From: an uncultured Pelagibacteraceae bacterium
GTDB taxonomy: Bacteria > Pseudomonadota > Alphaproteobacteria > Pelagibacterales > Pelagibacteraceae
Direction of reading: 5' to 3'
Assembly (NCBI GenBank): GCA_902622795.1
Contig: CACNRD010000001.1
Coordinates: forward strand, 124,001 to 188,000
DNA length: 64,000 bases
The position numbers and the translations under genes were made by a program. Each line of letters starts with the position of its first letter. Position 1 is the first letter of the stretch. Below are positions 8,892-16,339 of this stretch, piece after piece. The notes below the pieces were generated by a model. That model was not told the origin of the DNA and did not search any database. It saw only the letters and a program-made list of their open reading frames with translations.

Positions 8892-9315
8892 TTTTTACCC
8901 ATGAATTAATTTTTTTATTTATTTCATTAAAAGTTTTTCGAATGATGATTTGTTTTTCTTCATCATTAAGATTTTTTAATTTTGAAACTGGATCATCAAT
9001 ATCCCAATGAATTATCTGGTTTTGTTTGGGCCAAATAGGACAAATTTCATTATTTGCGTTATTACAAACCGTAATCACATGATCCATTTTAATTTTATTA
9101 TTTATATAAATTTCAAAATTCTCTGATTTATAATTATTTAGATTATAATTTTTGTTTTTTTCTAAGAATTTTTTTACATCTTCATTTATTTTACCTGAAG
9201 GTTTGCTACCTGCACTATAAGCTTTATATTTATCATTATATTCGTTATTTATTATACATTCCGCTATTATACTTCTAGCTGAGTTGCCTGTACAAACGAA
9301 CAAGATGTTTTTCAT
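8881..9315 (-). CDS. arsC: Arsenate reductase, low-molecular-weight phosphatase type
   Basis: A 144-residue ArsC of the low-molecular-weight tyrosine-phosphatase fold. The N-terminal catalytic loop is VCTGNSARS (Cys8 to Arg14, CX5R), and downstream cysteines in VITVCNNANNEICPIW match the redox pair of this arsenate reductase class, which separates it from plain phosphatases. It reduces arsenate to arsenite using a thiol partner. It overlaps the aquaporin gene downstream and touches the start of a small membrane protein upstream. In phosphate-poor seawater arsenate enters through phosphate transporters, so closeness to pst is suggestive. No ArsR or ArsB is adjacent. Confidence 0.88.
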   Translation of the reverse strand: MKNILFVCTGNSARSIIAECIINNEYNDKYKAYSAGSKPSGKINEDVKKFLEKNKNYNLNNYKSENFEIYINNKIKMDHVITVCNNANNEICPIWPKQNQIIHWDIDDPVSKLKNLNDEEKQIIIRKTFNEINKKINSWVKSEK

Positions 9316-9536
9316 TAGAAAATAATTTTATAAATTCCAATTACAAACAATGGTATTTGTAATCCAAAGTTGGTTAAAATAGCTTTATCTTTTGATATAA
9401 ATCCTGCGATAGTCCAACCCACAACTCCTAAACCGTGGAAGTAAATATTGATAGGGTAGATATTTAAATTAGTTAATAATATTCCTGTTAAAACAAGAGC
9501 TGTACTAATCCATTTTAGATATTTTTTTATAAACAT
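9315..9536 (-). CDS. Small membrane protein of unknown function
   Basis: A 73-residue hydrophobic protein with about three membrane segments (WISTALVLTGILLT, FHGLGVVGWTIAGFI, FGLQIPLFVIGIYKIIF) and a lysine-rich N-terminus that predicts a cytoplasmic N-end. Its stop codon shares a base with the arsC start, so it probably heads the transcript arsC-aquaporin-Nudix. AAAGGATAATT lies just ahead of the ATG (minus strand) and provides a good RBS. I do not recognise the family with confidence. Confidence 0.65.
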   Translation of the reverse strand: MFIKKYLKWISTALVLTGILLTNLNIYPINIYFHGLGVVGWTIAGFISKDKAILTNFGLQIPLFVIGIYKIIF

Positions 9537-9594
9537 AATTATCCTTTCTTAGTGTTTATGACTTTTATGTTAAAGATTTGTTAAAATTACTCTT

Positions 9595-9933
9595 TTAAAT
9601 GAAATTTACTATGTACTTATGTATAAAATAGCCAACTACCAACAATAATAGGCCAGAGACGTAAATTATTGCAAAATTCATATTTAGAGATTTTGCAAAA
9701 AAGAATGGTAAGAAGAATAAATAGCTAGCAGGCACTGCTATAAAAATACTTTTTGTAAACATGATTGTCTTTTCTGTATCATTGTGCTCATAGTAAGAGA
9801 ATAGGATTGCAATCAAGGAAACCAATGGTAACGCTATAATAAATCCAGCTAATTTTGGATTTTGACCAGCTAACCAGCTTGCAAAAGCAATTACAATACC
9901 TGCACCAACAACTTTTAATAAAAAGAATAGCAT
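9595..9933 (-). CDS. Small integral membrane protein, possibly DUF3147-like
   Basis: A 112-residue membrane protein with four hydrophobic segments: about residues 5-22, 30-48, 60-80 and 87-108. A short charged loop (YYEHNDTEKT) separates the second and third. The fold pattern recalls DUF3147-type four-helix proteins, but I cannot confirm this by eye. It is 42 bases downstream of znuA on the same strand and 58 bases upstream of the next small membrane gene, so it could be read through from either unit. Function unknown. Confidence 0.65.
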   Translation of the reverse strand: MLFFLLKVVGAGIVIAFASWLAGQNPKLAGFIIALPLVSLIAILFSYYEHNDTEKTIMFTKSIFIAVPASYLFFLPFFFAKSLNMNFAIIYVSGLLLLVVGYFIHKYIVNFI

Positions 9934-9975
9934 TAATATTCCGTACTCTATTTAATATAGAAATACGAAATAGTA

Positions 9976-11052
9976 TTAGCAACCTTTAAATGATGCTGAC
10001 ATATTTTTAATCAAAGCAAAATATAAATCTTTACCTGGATTTAGTGTCGCTCCTAATGGATCAACTACGCCAGTTTTTATGTTCATATCTTTTGCTACAG
10101 CTTTAATTATATCAGGATTAAACTGAGGTTCTGAAAATACACATGCAACTTTATCATGTTCGATTACTTCTCTAATCTCAGCTAATTGTTCTGCTCCAGG
10201 CATTACGTCTGTATTAACCGTAAAAGCACCTAATATATTTACACTAAATCTCTTTTCAAAGTATTGATAAGCATCATGAAAAACAATTGAAGCAACACTT
10301 TTACTTAATTCAGATGAAACATCTTTAGTAAGTTTATCAATTTCTTTGTAACCTTTGCTTAAATTATCTCTATAAATTTTCTCATTTTTAGGATCATTTT
10401 CAATTAAGTGCTTAGACATTTCAAATAAAATTACCTTTGCATTAATTGGATCTAACCAGATGTGTGGATCAAATTCACCATGTGCATGTCCTTCATGATC
10501 CTCATGATCATCATGGCCATCTTTTTTAGCATGAGAGTCGTGATCGTGATCGTCGTGATCTTCTTTTTTACCATGATCATCGTGATCGTCATGATCTTCC
10601 TTTTTAGCATGTGAATCGTGGTCGTGATCATCATGATCGTCTTTTTTACCATGATCATCATGTCCATGATCATCGTGATCATCAAATATATTTCTTTCTC
10701 TAAACTTTAAAATTTGAAGTCCCTTAACTTGCATTAATTCAATTTTTTCAGCTTTCTTAGCAATTGATCCTAATGGCTTTTCTAGGAAACTTTCTAAATC
10801 TTCTCCAACCCAAAAAATTAAATCAGCATTTTGTAACATCTTTGCATGAGATGGCTTCATTGCAAAGCCATGTGGAGATGCATATCCATCTACAATTAAA
10901 TCAGGTTTAGCCACTCCGTTCATAAGGTAACTAGCTAACGAATGTATTGGTTTAATTGAGGCAACTACTTTAATATCAGCATTGGCTGGTAGAAAAAAAG
11001 TAAATAAAGATAAAATTGATATGATCATTGGGAGTTTTTTTAAATTTTTCAT
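9976..11052 (-). CDS. znuA: Zinc ABC transporter substrate-binding protein ZnuA
   Basis: Periplasmic zinc-binding protein of the cluster A-I family. Residues 1-25 form a signal peptide ending PANA; the metal ligands appear as HSLASYL (His near 37), HIWLDP and FHDAYQYFE, with the family C-terminus. Residues about 123-195 are an insert of repeated Asp-His modules (DDHDDH, HDSHAKK) typical of ZnuA histidine-rich loops thought to help capture zinc; here the loop is built of near-identical DNA repeats. The gene diverges from znuC across a 71-base region holding two Zur-like boxes, so zinc repression of both arms is likely. Confidence 0.95.
   Translation of the reverse strand: MKNLKKLPMIISILSLFTFFLPANADIKVVASIKPIHSLASYLMNGVAKPDLIVDGYASPHGFAMKPSHAKMLQNADLIFWVGEDLESFLEKPLGSIAKKAEKIELMQVKGLQILKFRERNIFDDHDDHGHDDHGKKDDHDDHDHDSHAKKEDHDDHDDHGKKEDHDDHDHDSHAKKDGHDDHEDHEGHAHGEFDPHIWLDPINAKVILFEMSKHLIENDPKNEKIYRDNLSKGYKEIDKLTKDVSSELSKSVASIVFHDAYQYFEKRFSVNILGAFTVNTDVMPGAEQLAEIREVIEHDKVACVFSEPQFNPDIIKAVAKDMNIKTGVVDPLGATLNPGKDLYFALIKNMSASFKGC
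10495..10683 (-). repeat. Repeats encoding the His/Asp-rich ZnuA loop
   Basis: Imperfect repeats with GATCATCGTGATC-like cores, spaced by TTTTTTA-type units encoding the KK of HAKK and HGKK. At protein level a module of roughly 15 residues (EDHDDHDHDSHAKK alternating with EDHDDHDDHGKK) recurs about four times. It lies inside znuA and is not a CRISPR array. Confidence 0.8.
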
Positions 11053-11071
11053 AAATACACTATTAATTGGT

Positions 11072-11086
11072 TGTTATAATATAACA
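11072..11086. promoter_or_regulatory. Zur-like operator 1 overlapping a -10 element
   Basis: TGTTATAATATAACA has perfect seven-base arms about one central base, matching the TGTTATA-TATAACA pattern of Zur sites. It contains TATAAT (11075-11080), a consensus -10 pointing to znuC, so bound repressor would block the promoter. The family of binder is inferred from the zur gene three cistrons away. Confidence 0.72.
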
Positions 11087-11089
11087 CTA

Positions 11090-11104
11090 TGTAATAATAT
11101 AACA
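11090..11104. promoter_or_regulatory. Zur-like operator 2
   Basis: TGTAATAATATAACA repeats the operator 1 pattern with one arm mismatch and starts 18 bases after it. Two nearby dyads between divergent znuA and znuC suggest cooperative or strand-specific repression. Confidence 0.62.
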
Positions 11105-11123
11105 TTTACAAGTCAAGGGTTAA

Positions 11124-11870
11124 ATGAATTTTAATAATAATATTTTAGTTAAATTAAATAATGCTGGTTTTCGCCAAAGCGAAAAATGGTTAGTGGAAGG
11201 TGTTTCCCTTACGGTTGAAAAAGGTAAAATTGTAACTCTCATTGGTCCTAATGGTTCTGGTAAAAGTACTACTGCTAAAATTGCTTTAGGAATTTATAAA
11301 AATATTGAGGGGACTGTTGAAAAATATACAACCAAAGTTGGTTATGTTCCCCAAAAAATTTCAATTGATTGGACTTTACCCATAAGAGTTTATGATTTTA
11401 TGCTTTTAACAGAAACTATAGATGATAGTGCTATTGATGAAGCATTATCATTAACAGGCGTAATTCATCTTAAAAATAAAAATTTAGGTAGTTTATCTGG
11501 TGGAGAATTTCAAAGAGTTTTAATTGCAAGAGCAATTTCAAAAAAACCAGAATTGCTAGTATTAGATGAACCAGTACAGGGAGTTGATTATACTGGTGAG
11601 ATTGCTTTGTATGAATTAATTAAAAAAATATCCGATACTTTAAATTGCGGAATATTATTAATTTCTCATGATTTGCATATGGTGATGACAGCAACTGATC
11701 ACGTCGTTTGTTTAAATGGTCATGTTTGTTGCTCAGGATCACCATTGGATGTAGCAAAAAATAACGAATACAAAGCTTTGTTTGGTGAAAAAGCTTCTCA
11801 AATTTTAACAACATATGAACATAAACATGATCATGTTCATTCTGATGAAGGGGAAATAAAGAAAAATTAA
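11124..11870 (+). CDS. znuC: Zinc ABC transporter ATP-binding protein ZnuC
   Basis: ATPase of the ZnuABC importer, 248 residues. Walker A is GPNGSGKST (about residues 42-50), the signature LSGGEFQRVLIARA, Walker B LLVLDEP and the switch His LLISHDLHMV. The C-terminus carries a short His-rich tail (YEHKHDHVHSDEGE) seen in zinc-type ATPases. AAGGG at 11115-11119 provides the RBS. It begins the znuC-znuB-zur run, with the next start directly after its stop, and faces znuA across the two operator boxes. Confidence 0.95.
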   Translation: MNFNNNILVKLNNAGFRQSEKWLVEGVSLTVEKGKIVTLIGPNGSGKSTTAKIALGIYKNIEGTVEKYTTKVGYVPQKISIDWTLPIRVYDFMLLTETIDDSAIDEALSLTGVIHLKNKNLGSLSGGEFQRVLIARAISKKPELLVLDEPVQGVDYTGEIALYELIKKISDTLNCGILLISHDLHMVMTATDHVVCLNGHVCCSGSPLDVAKNNEYKALFGEKASQILTTYEHKHDHVHSDEGEIKKN

Positions 11871-12674
11871 ATGTTTGATGATTTTTTTATAAGAGCTCTA
11901 GTTGCAGGTATTGGAATTGCATTTGTAACTGGTCCACTTGGATGTTTTGTTGTGTGGAGAAGATTGTCTTATTTTGGAGATACACTTGCCCACTCAGCTC
12001 TTCTTGGAGTTACAATGGCCTACACATTTGATTTAAACATTGCCATTTCAGTATTTTTAATTTCATCAGTAATTGCACTAATATTAATTCAACTTCAGAA
12101 AAAAACTAATCTTCCAGGTGATGCATTGTTAGGTCTTTTAGCACATTCATCATTAGCCGTTGGATTAGTAGTTATTGGTTTTTTAACATTTATAAGATTT
12201 GATATTATGGGTTTATTATTCGGTGATATTTTAGCGGTAACTACAGATGATTTACTTGTAATTTGGACAGGCGGAGCATTAATTTTAATAGTACTTAAAT
12301 TAATTTGGAAACCTTTACTTGCATCAACTGTTAATTATGAATTAGCTGAGGCAGAGGGATTAAACCCCGATAGAGCAAAAGCTATTTTCACAATATTAAT
12401 GGCAGCGGTAATTGCTATTTCTATCAAAATGGTTGGATTATTATTGATTACAGGAATGTTAATTATCCCCGCAGCAATGGCTAGAAATATCTCTGATAGT
12501 CCTCAAAAAATGGTTCTATTCTCAATAATTGGTGGCCTATTATCAGTTATCTTAGGACTATACTCTTCATTAGAATTTAATACATCTTCTGGACCCTCAA
12601 TTATTGCAGCGGCGTTGATATTGTTCATATTATCTTTGTTTAAAATTAAACAATCGATTAAATTAAAAAACTAA
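11871..12674 (+). CDS. znuB: Zinc ABC transporter permease ZnuB
   Basis: ABC-3 family membrane permease, 267 residues with about eight hydrophobic helices. Family features include the early GPLGCFVVWRRLSYFGDTLAHS segment and GLNPDRAK before the last helices. It starts immediately after the znuC stop, with no spacer, so translation is presumably coupled. Together with ZnuA and ZnuC it forms a complete zinc importer. Confidence 0.94.
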   Translation: MFDDFFIRALVAGIGIAFVTGPLGCFVVWRRLSYFGDTLAHSALLGVTMAYTFDLNIAISVFLISSVIALILIQLQKKTNLPGDALLGLLAHSSLAVGLVVIGFLTFIRFDIMGLLFGDILAVTTDDLLVIWTGGALILIVLKLIWKPLLASTVNYELAEAEGLNPDRAKAIFTILMAAVIAISIKMVGLLLITGMLIIPAAMARNISDSPQKMVLFSIIGGLLSVILGLYSSLEFNTSSGPSIIAAALILFILSLFKIKQSIKLKN

Positions 12675-12688
12675 GTGGAAATTTAAAA

Positions 12689-13087
12689 ATGGAAAAACAA
12701 CACAATCTTTCAAAAAACCAAAAAATTATTTTTGATTTGATCGATAAATCTCCTGAGCCATTAAAAGCATATTCAATTCTTTTTAATGTACAGAAAAAAG
12801 GTATCAATGCACCTTTACAAGTTTATAGGGCATTAGATAAATTAGTTGAAATCGGTAAAATTCACAAAATTGAAAGTAGAAACGCTTTCATTGCATGTCA
12901 GAATTCTAGTTGCCAAATTTCTAAGGCTACAGCATTTTCAATATGTGAAAGTTGTGAAAAAGTTTCTGAAATAAGTAATACTAAACTATCAAAATATTTA
13001 TCAAACTTTGCTGATGAAGCAGGGATGAAATACAGTAAATACAATTTAGAATTTTTTGGTTTATGTAAGAAATGTAAATCAAAATAA
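12689..13087 (+). CDS. zur: Fur-family zinc uptake regulator Zur
   Basis: A 132-residue Fur-superfamily repressor. The N-terminal half is a winged helix (LSKNQKIIFDLIDKS...YRALDKLVEIGKIHKIES) and the C-terminal half has two CXXC structural zinc pairs (CESCEKV near residue 90, CKKCKSK at the end). Being fused to znuCB by position makes zinc the likely signal and the two 15-base dyads upstream the likely targets. Compared with E. coli Zur the dimerisation domain is short, so metal-site details are uncertain. Its stop overlaps the next start by one base. Confidence 0.9.
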   Translation: MEKQHNLSKNQKIIFDLIDKSPEPLKAYSILFNVQKKGINAPLQVYRALDKLVEIGKIHKIESRNAFIACQNSSCQISKATAFSICESCEKVSEISNTKLSKYLSNFADEAGMKYSKYNLEFFGLCKKCKSK

Positions 13088-14085
13088 TGAACACTGTTTC
13101 ATTAACCCTAGACGAAATTAATAATTTAGCGAAAAAAACTCTCTTAGCAAATGGATGTGATGAAGATACCGCATCAATACTTTCAGAATTAATTACAAGT
13201 GCAGAAAGAGATGGTTCGCTTTCTCATGGTTTATTTAGATTACCAGCTTATGTTTCAGGATTAAAAAGTGGAAAAATAAATGGTAAAGGAAAACCTGAAA
13301 TTAAAAAAATATCACCATCTGTAATTAAAGTTGCAGGAAATAATTGTTTAGCTCCAGTGGTATTAAATAAAAGTTTACCAGAATTAAGTAAAGCTGCTAA
13401 AGAAAATGGTGTTGCTGTCTTAGCAATAAATAATTCACATCATATGGCTGCTATGTGGCCTGAAACTGAAAAATTAGCTGAAGATGGTTTAGTTGCTTTT
13501 GCATGTACTTCTTATAAGCCTGCCGTTGCACCTGCTGGTGCAATTAAACCTCTTTTTGGAACAAACCCAATTTCATTTGCATGGCCTAGACCTGGAAAGA
13601 CACCTGTAGTTTATGATATGGCAACTGCTTCAATGGCTATGGGGGAAGTACAAGTTGCTAAAAGAGAAGGGCACAAAGTTCCATTAGGAACAGGACTTAC
13701 GAAGGATGGTAAAGAAACTTCTGATCCAGGACAAATAGCCGATGGTGGAGTGTTACTTCCTTTCGGTGGTTATAAAGGCTCAGCAATTGCTATGATGGTA
13801 GAATTATTAGCCGGTGCTTTAGTTGGTGATAATTTTAGTTTTGAAACAGCTGCTAAAGATAACAATGATGGTGGTCCCCCAAGTGGTGGTGAATTTATTT
13901 TAGCAATTAGTCCAGATAAAACATCAGGAACAGATTGGCAAAAACATGCAGATGAATTTTTTGATAAAATGAAGTCAATGGGTGAAGTAAGACTTCCAGG
14001 TGAAAGACGACATAAAAACAGGTTAGACAGTGGACCAAGAAATATTAACGAGGAATTGGTTAATAAAATTAAATCTTTAAGCTAA
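13087..14085 (+). CDS. Ldh2/MdhB-family NAD(P)H-dependent reductase, probably ketimine reductase type
   Basis: A 332-residue member of the malate/L-lactate dehydrogenase-like family (Ldh_2), distinct from classical Rossmann dehydrogenases. The segment SAERDGSLSHGLFRLPAYVSGLKSGKI and the NNSHHMAAMW active-site region resemble Delta1-piperideine/pyrroline-2-carboxylate reductases (DpkA), which reduce cyclic ketimines from D-lysine, D-proline or hydroxyproline breakdown. Specificity in this family is hard to read from sequence, so malate, lactate or ureidoglycolate cannot be excluded. The start overlaps the zur stop (TAATG), yet no functional link to zinc is evident. Confidence 0.8.
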   Translation: MNTVSLTLDEINNLAKKTLLANGCDEDTASILSELITSAERDGSLSHGLFRLPAYVSGLKSGKINGKGKPEIKKISPSVIKVAGNNCLAPVVLNKSLPELSKAAKENGVAVLAINNSHHMAAMWPETEKLAEDGLVAFACTSYKPAVAPAGAIKPLFGTNPISFAWPRPGKTPVVYDMATASMAMGEVQVAKREGHKVPLGTGLTKDGKETSDPGQIADGGVLLPFGGYKGSAIAMMVELLAGALVGDNFSFETAAKDNNDGGPPSGGEFILAISPDKTSGTDWQKHADEFFDKMKSMGEVRLPGERRHKNRLDSGPRNINEELVNKIKSLS

Positions 14086-14853
14086 GTTAATCTCAATTGG
14101 AGTGTGATCCGAAGGTTTTTCTCTTCCACGAGGATCTTTATTTATATTAATACTTTTAATATTATCAATTATTGAGCTTGATACTAAAAAGTGATCAATT
14201 CTCATTCCGTTATTTTTTTGCCATGCACCCCTCATATAATCCCAAAAGGTATAGCCTTCTTTATCTTCATTAAAATGTCGGTAAACATCACTAAATCCAA
14301 GATTTAGCATTTCTCTAAATTTTTTTCTAATTTCAAGTCGATACAAAGCATCATCTTCAAAACTTTTCACATTATAAACATCCTCTGCAGCAGGAATAAC
14401 ATTAAAATCTCCAGCAAGAATTAAGTTAGAATTTTTCTTTGATAAGGATTTTAATTGTTTAATTAATTGATCCATCCAATTTTTTTTATAATCATATTTT
14501 TCTGTGTCCACTGGATTTCCATTAGGAGTATAAATATTTATTAATTGAATAGTTTTTTTCTTATATTCAACTTCAGCAGAAATAATTCTAGATTGCTTTA
14601 ATTTATCCTTAATTAAATCTGTTCTAATGTTAGTTAGTTTTTTTTTTGAAATAATTGCTACACCATTATAGCTTTTTTGACCAAACACATGACTTTCATA
14701 ATCCATTGAAGAAAAGTCGTCATAAGGGAAATTAATATCCTCAGTTTTTATCTCCTGCATCATTAAAATATCTGGTTTATATTTTAACAGATAGCTTTTG
14801 ATATTTTCTATTCTTGCTCTAACAGAATTAACGTTCCACGATGAGATGAGCAT
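14077..14853 (-). CDS. xthA: Exodeoxyribonuclease III (AP endonuclease)
   Basis: ExoIII family base-excision repair enzyme acting at abasic sites. Family motifs: SWNVNSVRARI at the N-terminus, LMMQEIKTED (metal Glu), LAGDFNVIPAAEDV, and the closing SDHTPIEI with the catalytic His. The open frame extends ten residues further, but the ATG at 14853 gives the canonical MLISSWNVNS start and overlaps the erpA stop by one base. Length 258 is normal. It converges on the Ldh2-family gene with a nine-base overlap. Confidence 0.95.
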   Translation of the reverse strand: MLISSWNVNSVRARIENIKSYLLKYKPDILMMQEIKTEDINFPYDDFSSMDYESHVFGQKSYNGVAIISKKKLTNIRTDLIKDKLKQSRIISAEVEYKKKTIQLINIYTPNGNPVDTEKYDYKKNWMDQLIKQLKSLSKKNSNLILAGDFNVIPAAEDVYNVKSFEDDALYRLEIRKKFREMLNLGFSDVYRHFNEDKEGYTFWDYMRGAWQKNNGMRIDHFLVSSSIIDNIKSININKDPRGREKPSDHTPIEINLA

Positions 14854-15170
14854 TAAAGAGAGAATGAAACTCCACACCCACAAGAAGATTTTGTTTGAGG
14901 GTTGGAAATTTTAAAAGACTCACCAATTAATTCAGATACATAATCAACTTCAGATCCTTTTAATAAGTCAGCTGAAGCTTTATCAATTAAAATATTTTGA
15001 TAATTAAGATCGTCAGCTTGTTTTGATTTATCAAAAGTAAATTCATATTGAAAACCAGAACAACCACCACCCTTAATAGCGATTCTAAAAAAAGAACCTT
15101 CGTCTTTTTTAGACAATAAATTTTCTATTTGTTTTAACGCTTTATCCGTAAATTTAATTTCTTTAATCAT
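14853..15170 (-). CDS. erpA: A-type iron-sulfur carrier protein (ErpA/IscA family)
   Basis: A 105-residue HesB/IscA-family protein that delivers Fe-S clusters to apo-enzymes. The three cluster cysteines are present: GGGCSGFQYEF (Cys37) and the C-terminal pair SSCGCGVSF. Which A-type paralogue (ErpA, IscA, SufA) it represents cannot be proved by eye; linkage to xthA and dgt and no isc/suf genes nearby favours the ErpA-like carrier often found next to dgt in alphaproteobacteria. It is transcribed divergently from dgt across 50 bases. Confidence 0.86.
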   Translation of the reverse strand: MIKEIKFTDKALKQIENLLSKKDEGSFFRIAIKGGGCSGFQYEFTFDKSKQADDLNYQNILIDKASADLLKGSEVDYVSELIGESFKISNPQTKSSCGCGVSFSL

Positions 15171-15198
15171 GACTGAACACTGATATTACTAATATAAT
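15169..15198 (+). promoter_or_regulatory. Probable promoter for dgt-argS
   Basis: TATAAT at 15193-15198 is a perfect -10 hexamer; a weak -35 (ATGACT or TGACTG, 15169-15175) sits 17-18 bases upstream. Transcription would begin near 15205, leaving a short leader before the dgt ATG at 15221. Confidence 0.45.
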
Positions 15199-15220
15199 AC
15201 TTAATTATTTAAATTAAAGG

Positions 15221-16339
15221 ATGAAAAAAGACACTTTGTTGGGAGTATTTAAAAGTAAAGGTAGACTTAATAAAGAAGCTAACTCTAAGTATCGATCACC
15301 TTTTCAAAGAGATAGAGATAGAATTGTCCATAGCGCGTCGTTTCGAAGATTAAAGCATAAGACACAAGTTTTCGTAAACACTGAGGGGGATCATTTTAGA
15401 ACTAGAATAACCCATTCAATTGAAGTTGCCCAAATAGCAAGGTCGATCTCAAAGTATTTAGACTTAAATGAGGATTTGGTAGAAACTTTAAGTTTAGCTC
15501 ATGACTTAGGACACACACCGTTTGGACATGCTGGGGAAGATGCATTGCATGAATGTATGGATATTCATGGTGGTTTTGATCATAATCTACAAACTTTGAG
15601 AATTGTTATGTTTTTAGAAAATAAATATTTAAAATTTAAAGGATTAAATCTTACCATTGAAACCTTAGAGGGACTTTTAAAACATAATGGACCAATTAAT
15701 GAATTGACCACAATAAATAAACTTATTGGATCAAAAGTTTTTAAAAATAAAATTAAATTTAATACTTTTCCCTCATTAGAAGCACAAATTTCAGCTATTT
15801 CAGACGATATAGCTTACAATAATCATGATATTCAAGATGGAATTAAAGCAAATCTTTTTAAATTAGAAGAGTTATGTGAGATTAATTTTCTTAAAAATAT
15901 TTATGTAAATTATAAAAAAAAGATAAATAAAAAAAATTATAAAATAGCAATTAATCAAATAGTAAGAGACTCAATTGATTTAATGATAAAAGATCTAATA
16001 ACTAATACACAAAAAAATTTAAAGAGATTAAAAATAAAATCTCTTAAAGATATTGTAAAATCAAAAGAATTAATAGTTTGTTTCTCTAAAAATATTCAAA
16101 GTTCAGAAAAAGAAATTAAATCGTTTTTAAGATCTAACATGTATGATAATAAATCTGTTTTAAGAAAAAACCAAAGAGGTAAAAAGATTATAAAAAAATT
16201 ATTCAATATAATTCAATCTTCACCTAGAAAGTTTCTTACAAAAGAACAATTGACTAAAGATAAATATAGAGCTATCTCAGATTTTATTTCTGGCATGACT
16301 GATCGTTATGCTATCAACCTTTATAATGCAAATAAATGA
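15221..16339 (+). CDS. dgt: Deoxyguanosinetriphosphate triphosphohydrolase-like protein
   Basis: HD-domain dNTPase that hydrolyses dGTP or other dNTPs to the nucleoside and tripolyphosphate. The N-terminal core RDRDRIVHSASFRRLKHKTQVF, the metal His/Asp in RITHSIEVAQIARS and HDLGHTPFGHAGE, and a late DDIAYNNHDIQDG (second Asp) define the family; 372 residues fits the type 2 group. AAAGG directly precedes the ATG. Its last four bases overlap the argS start, as in many alphaproteobacteria. Confidence 0.94.
   Translation: MKKDTLLGVFKSKGRLNKEANSKYRSPFQRDRDRIVHSASFRRLKHKTQVFVNTEGDHFRTRITHSIEVAQIARSISKYLDLNEDLVETLSLAHDLGHTPFGHAGEDALHECMDIHGGFDHNLQTLRIVMFLENKYLKFKGLNLTIETLEGLLKHNGPINELTTINKLIGSKVFKNKIKFNTFPSLEAQISAISDDIAYNNHDIQDGIKANLFKLEELCEINFLKNIYVNYKKKINKKNYKIAINQIVRDSIDLMIKDLITNTQKNLKRLKIKSLKDIVKSKELIVCFSKNIQSSEKEIKSFLRSNMYDNKSVLRKNQRGKKIIKKLFNIIQSSPRKFLTKEQLTKDKYRAISDFISGMTDRYAINLYNANK

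Noticed and set aside
10495-10683. CRISPR-like array
   Set aside because: Units are in frame inside znuA, have no unique spacers and encode the metal-binding loop.
10452-10685. Methionine/isoleucine-rich ORF on the minus strand
   Set aside because: It is another frame of the ZnuA histidine repeat; composition follows from the repeat.
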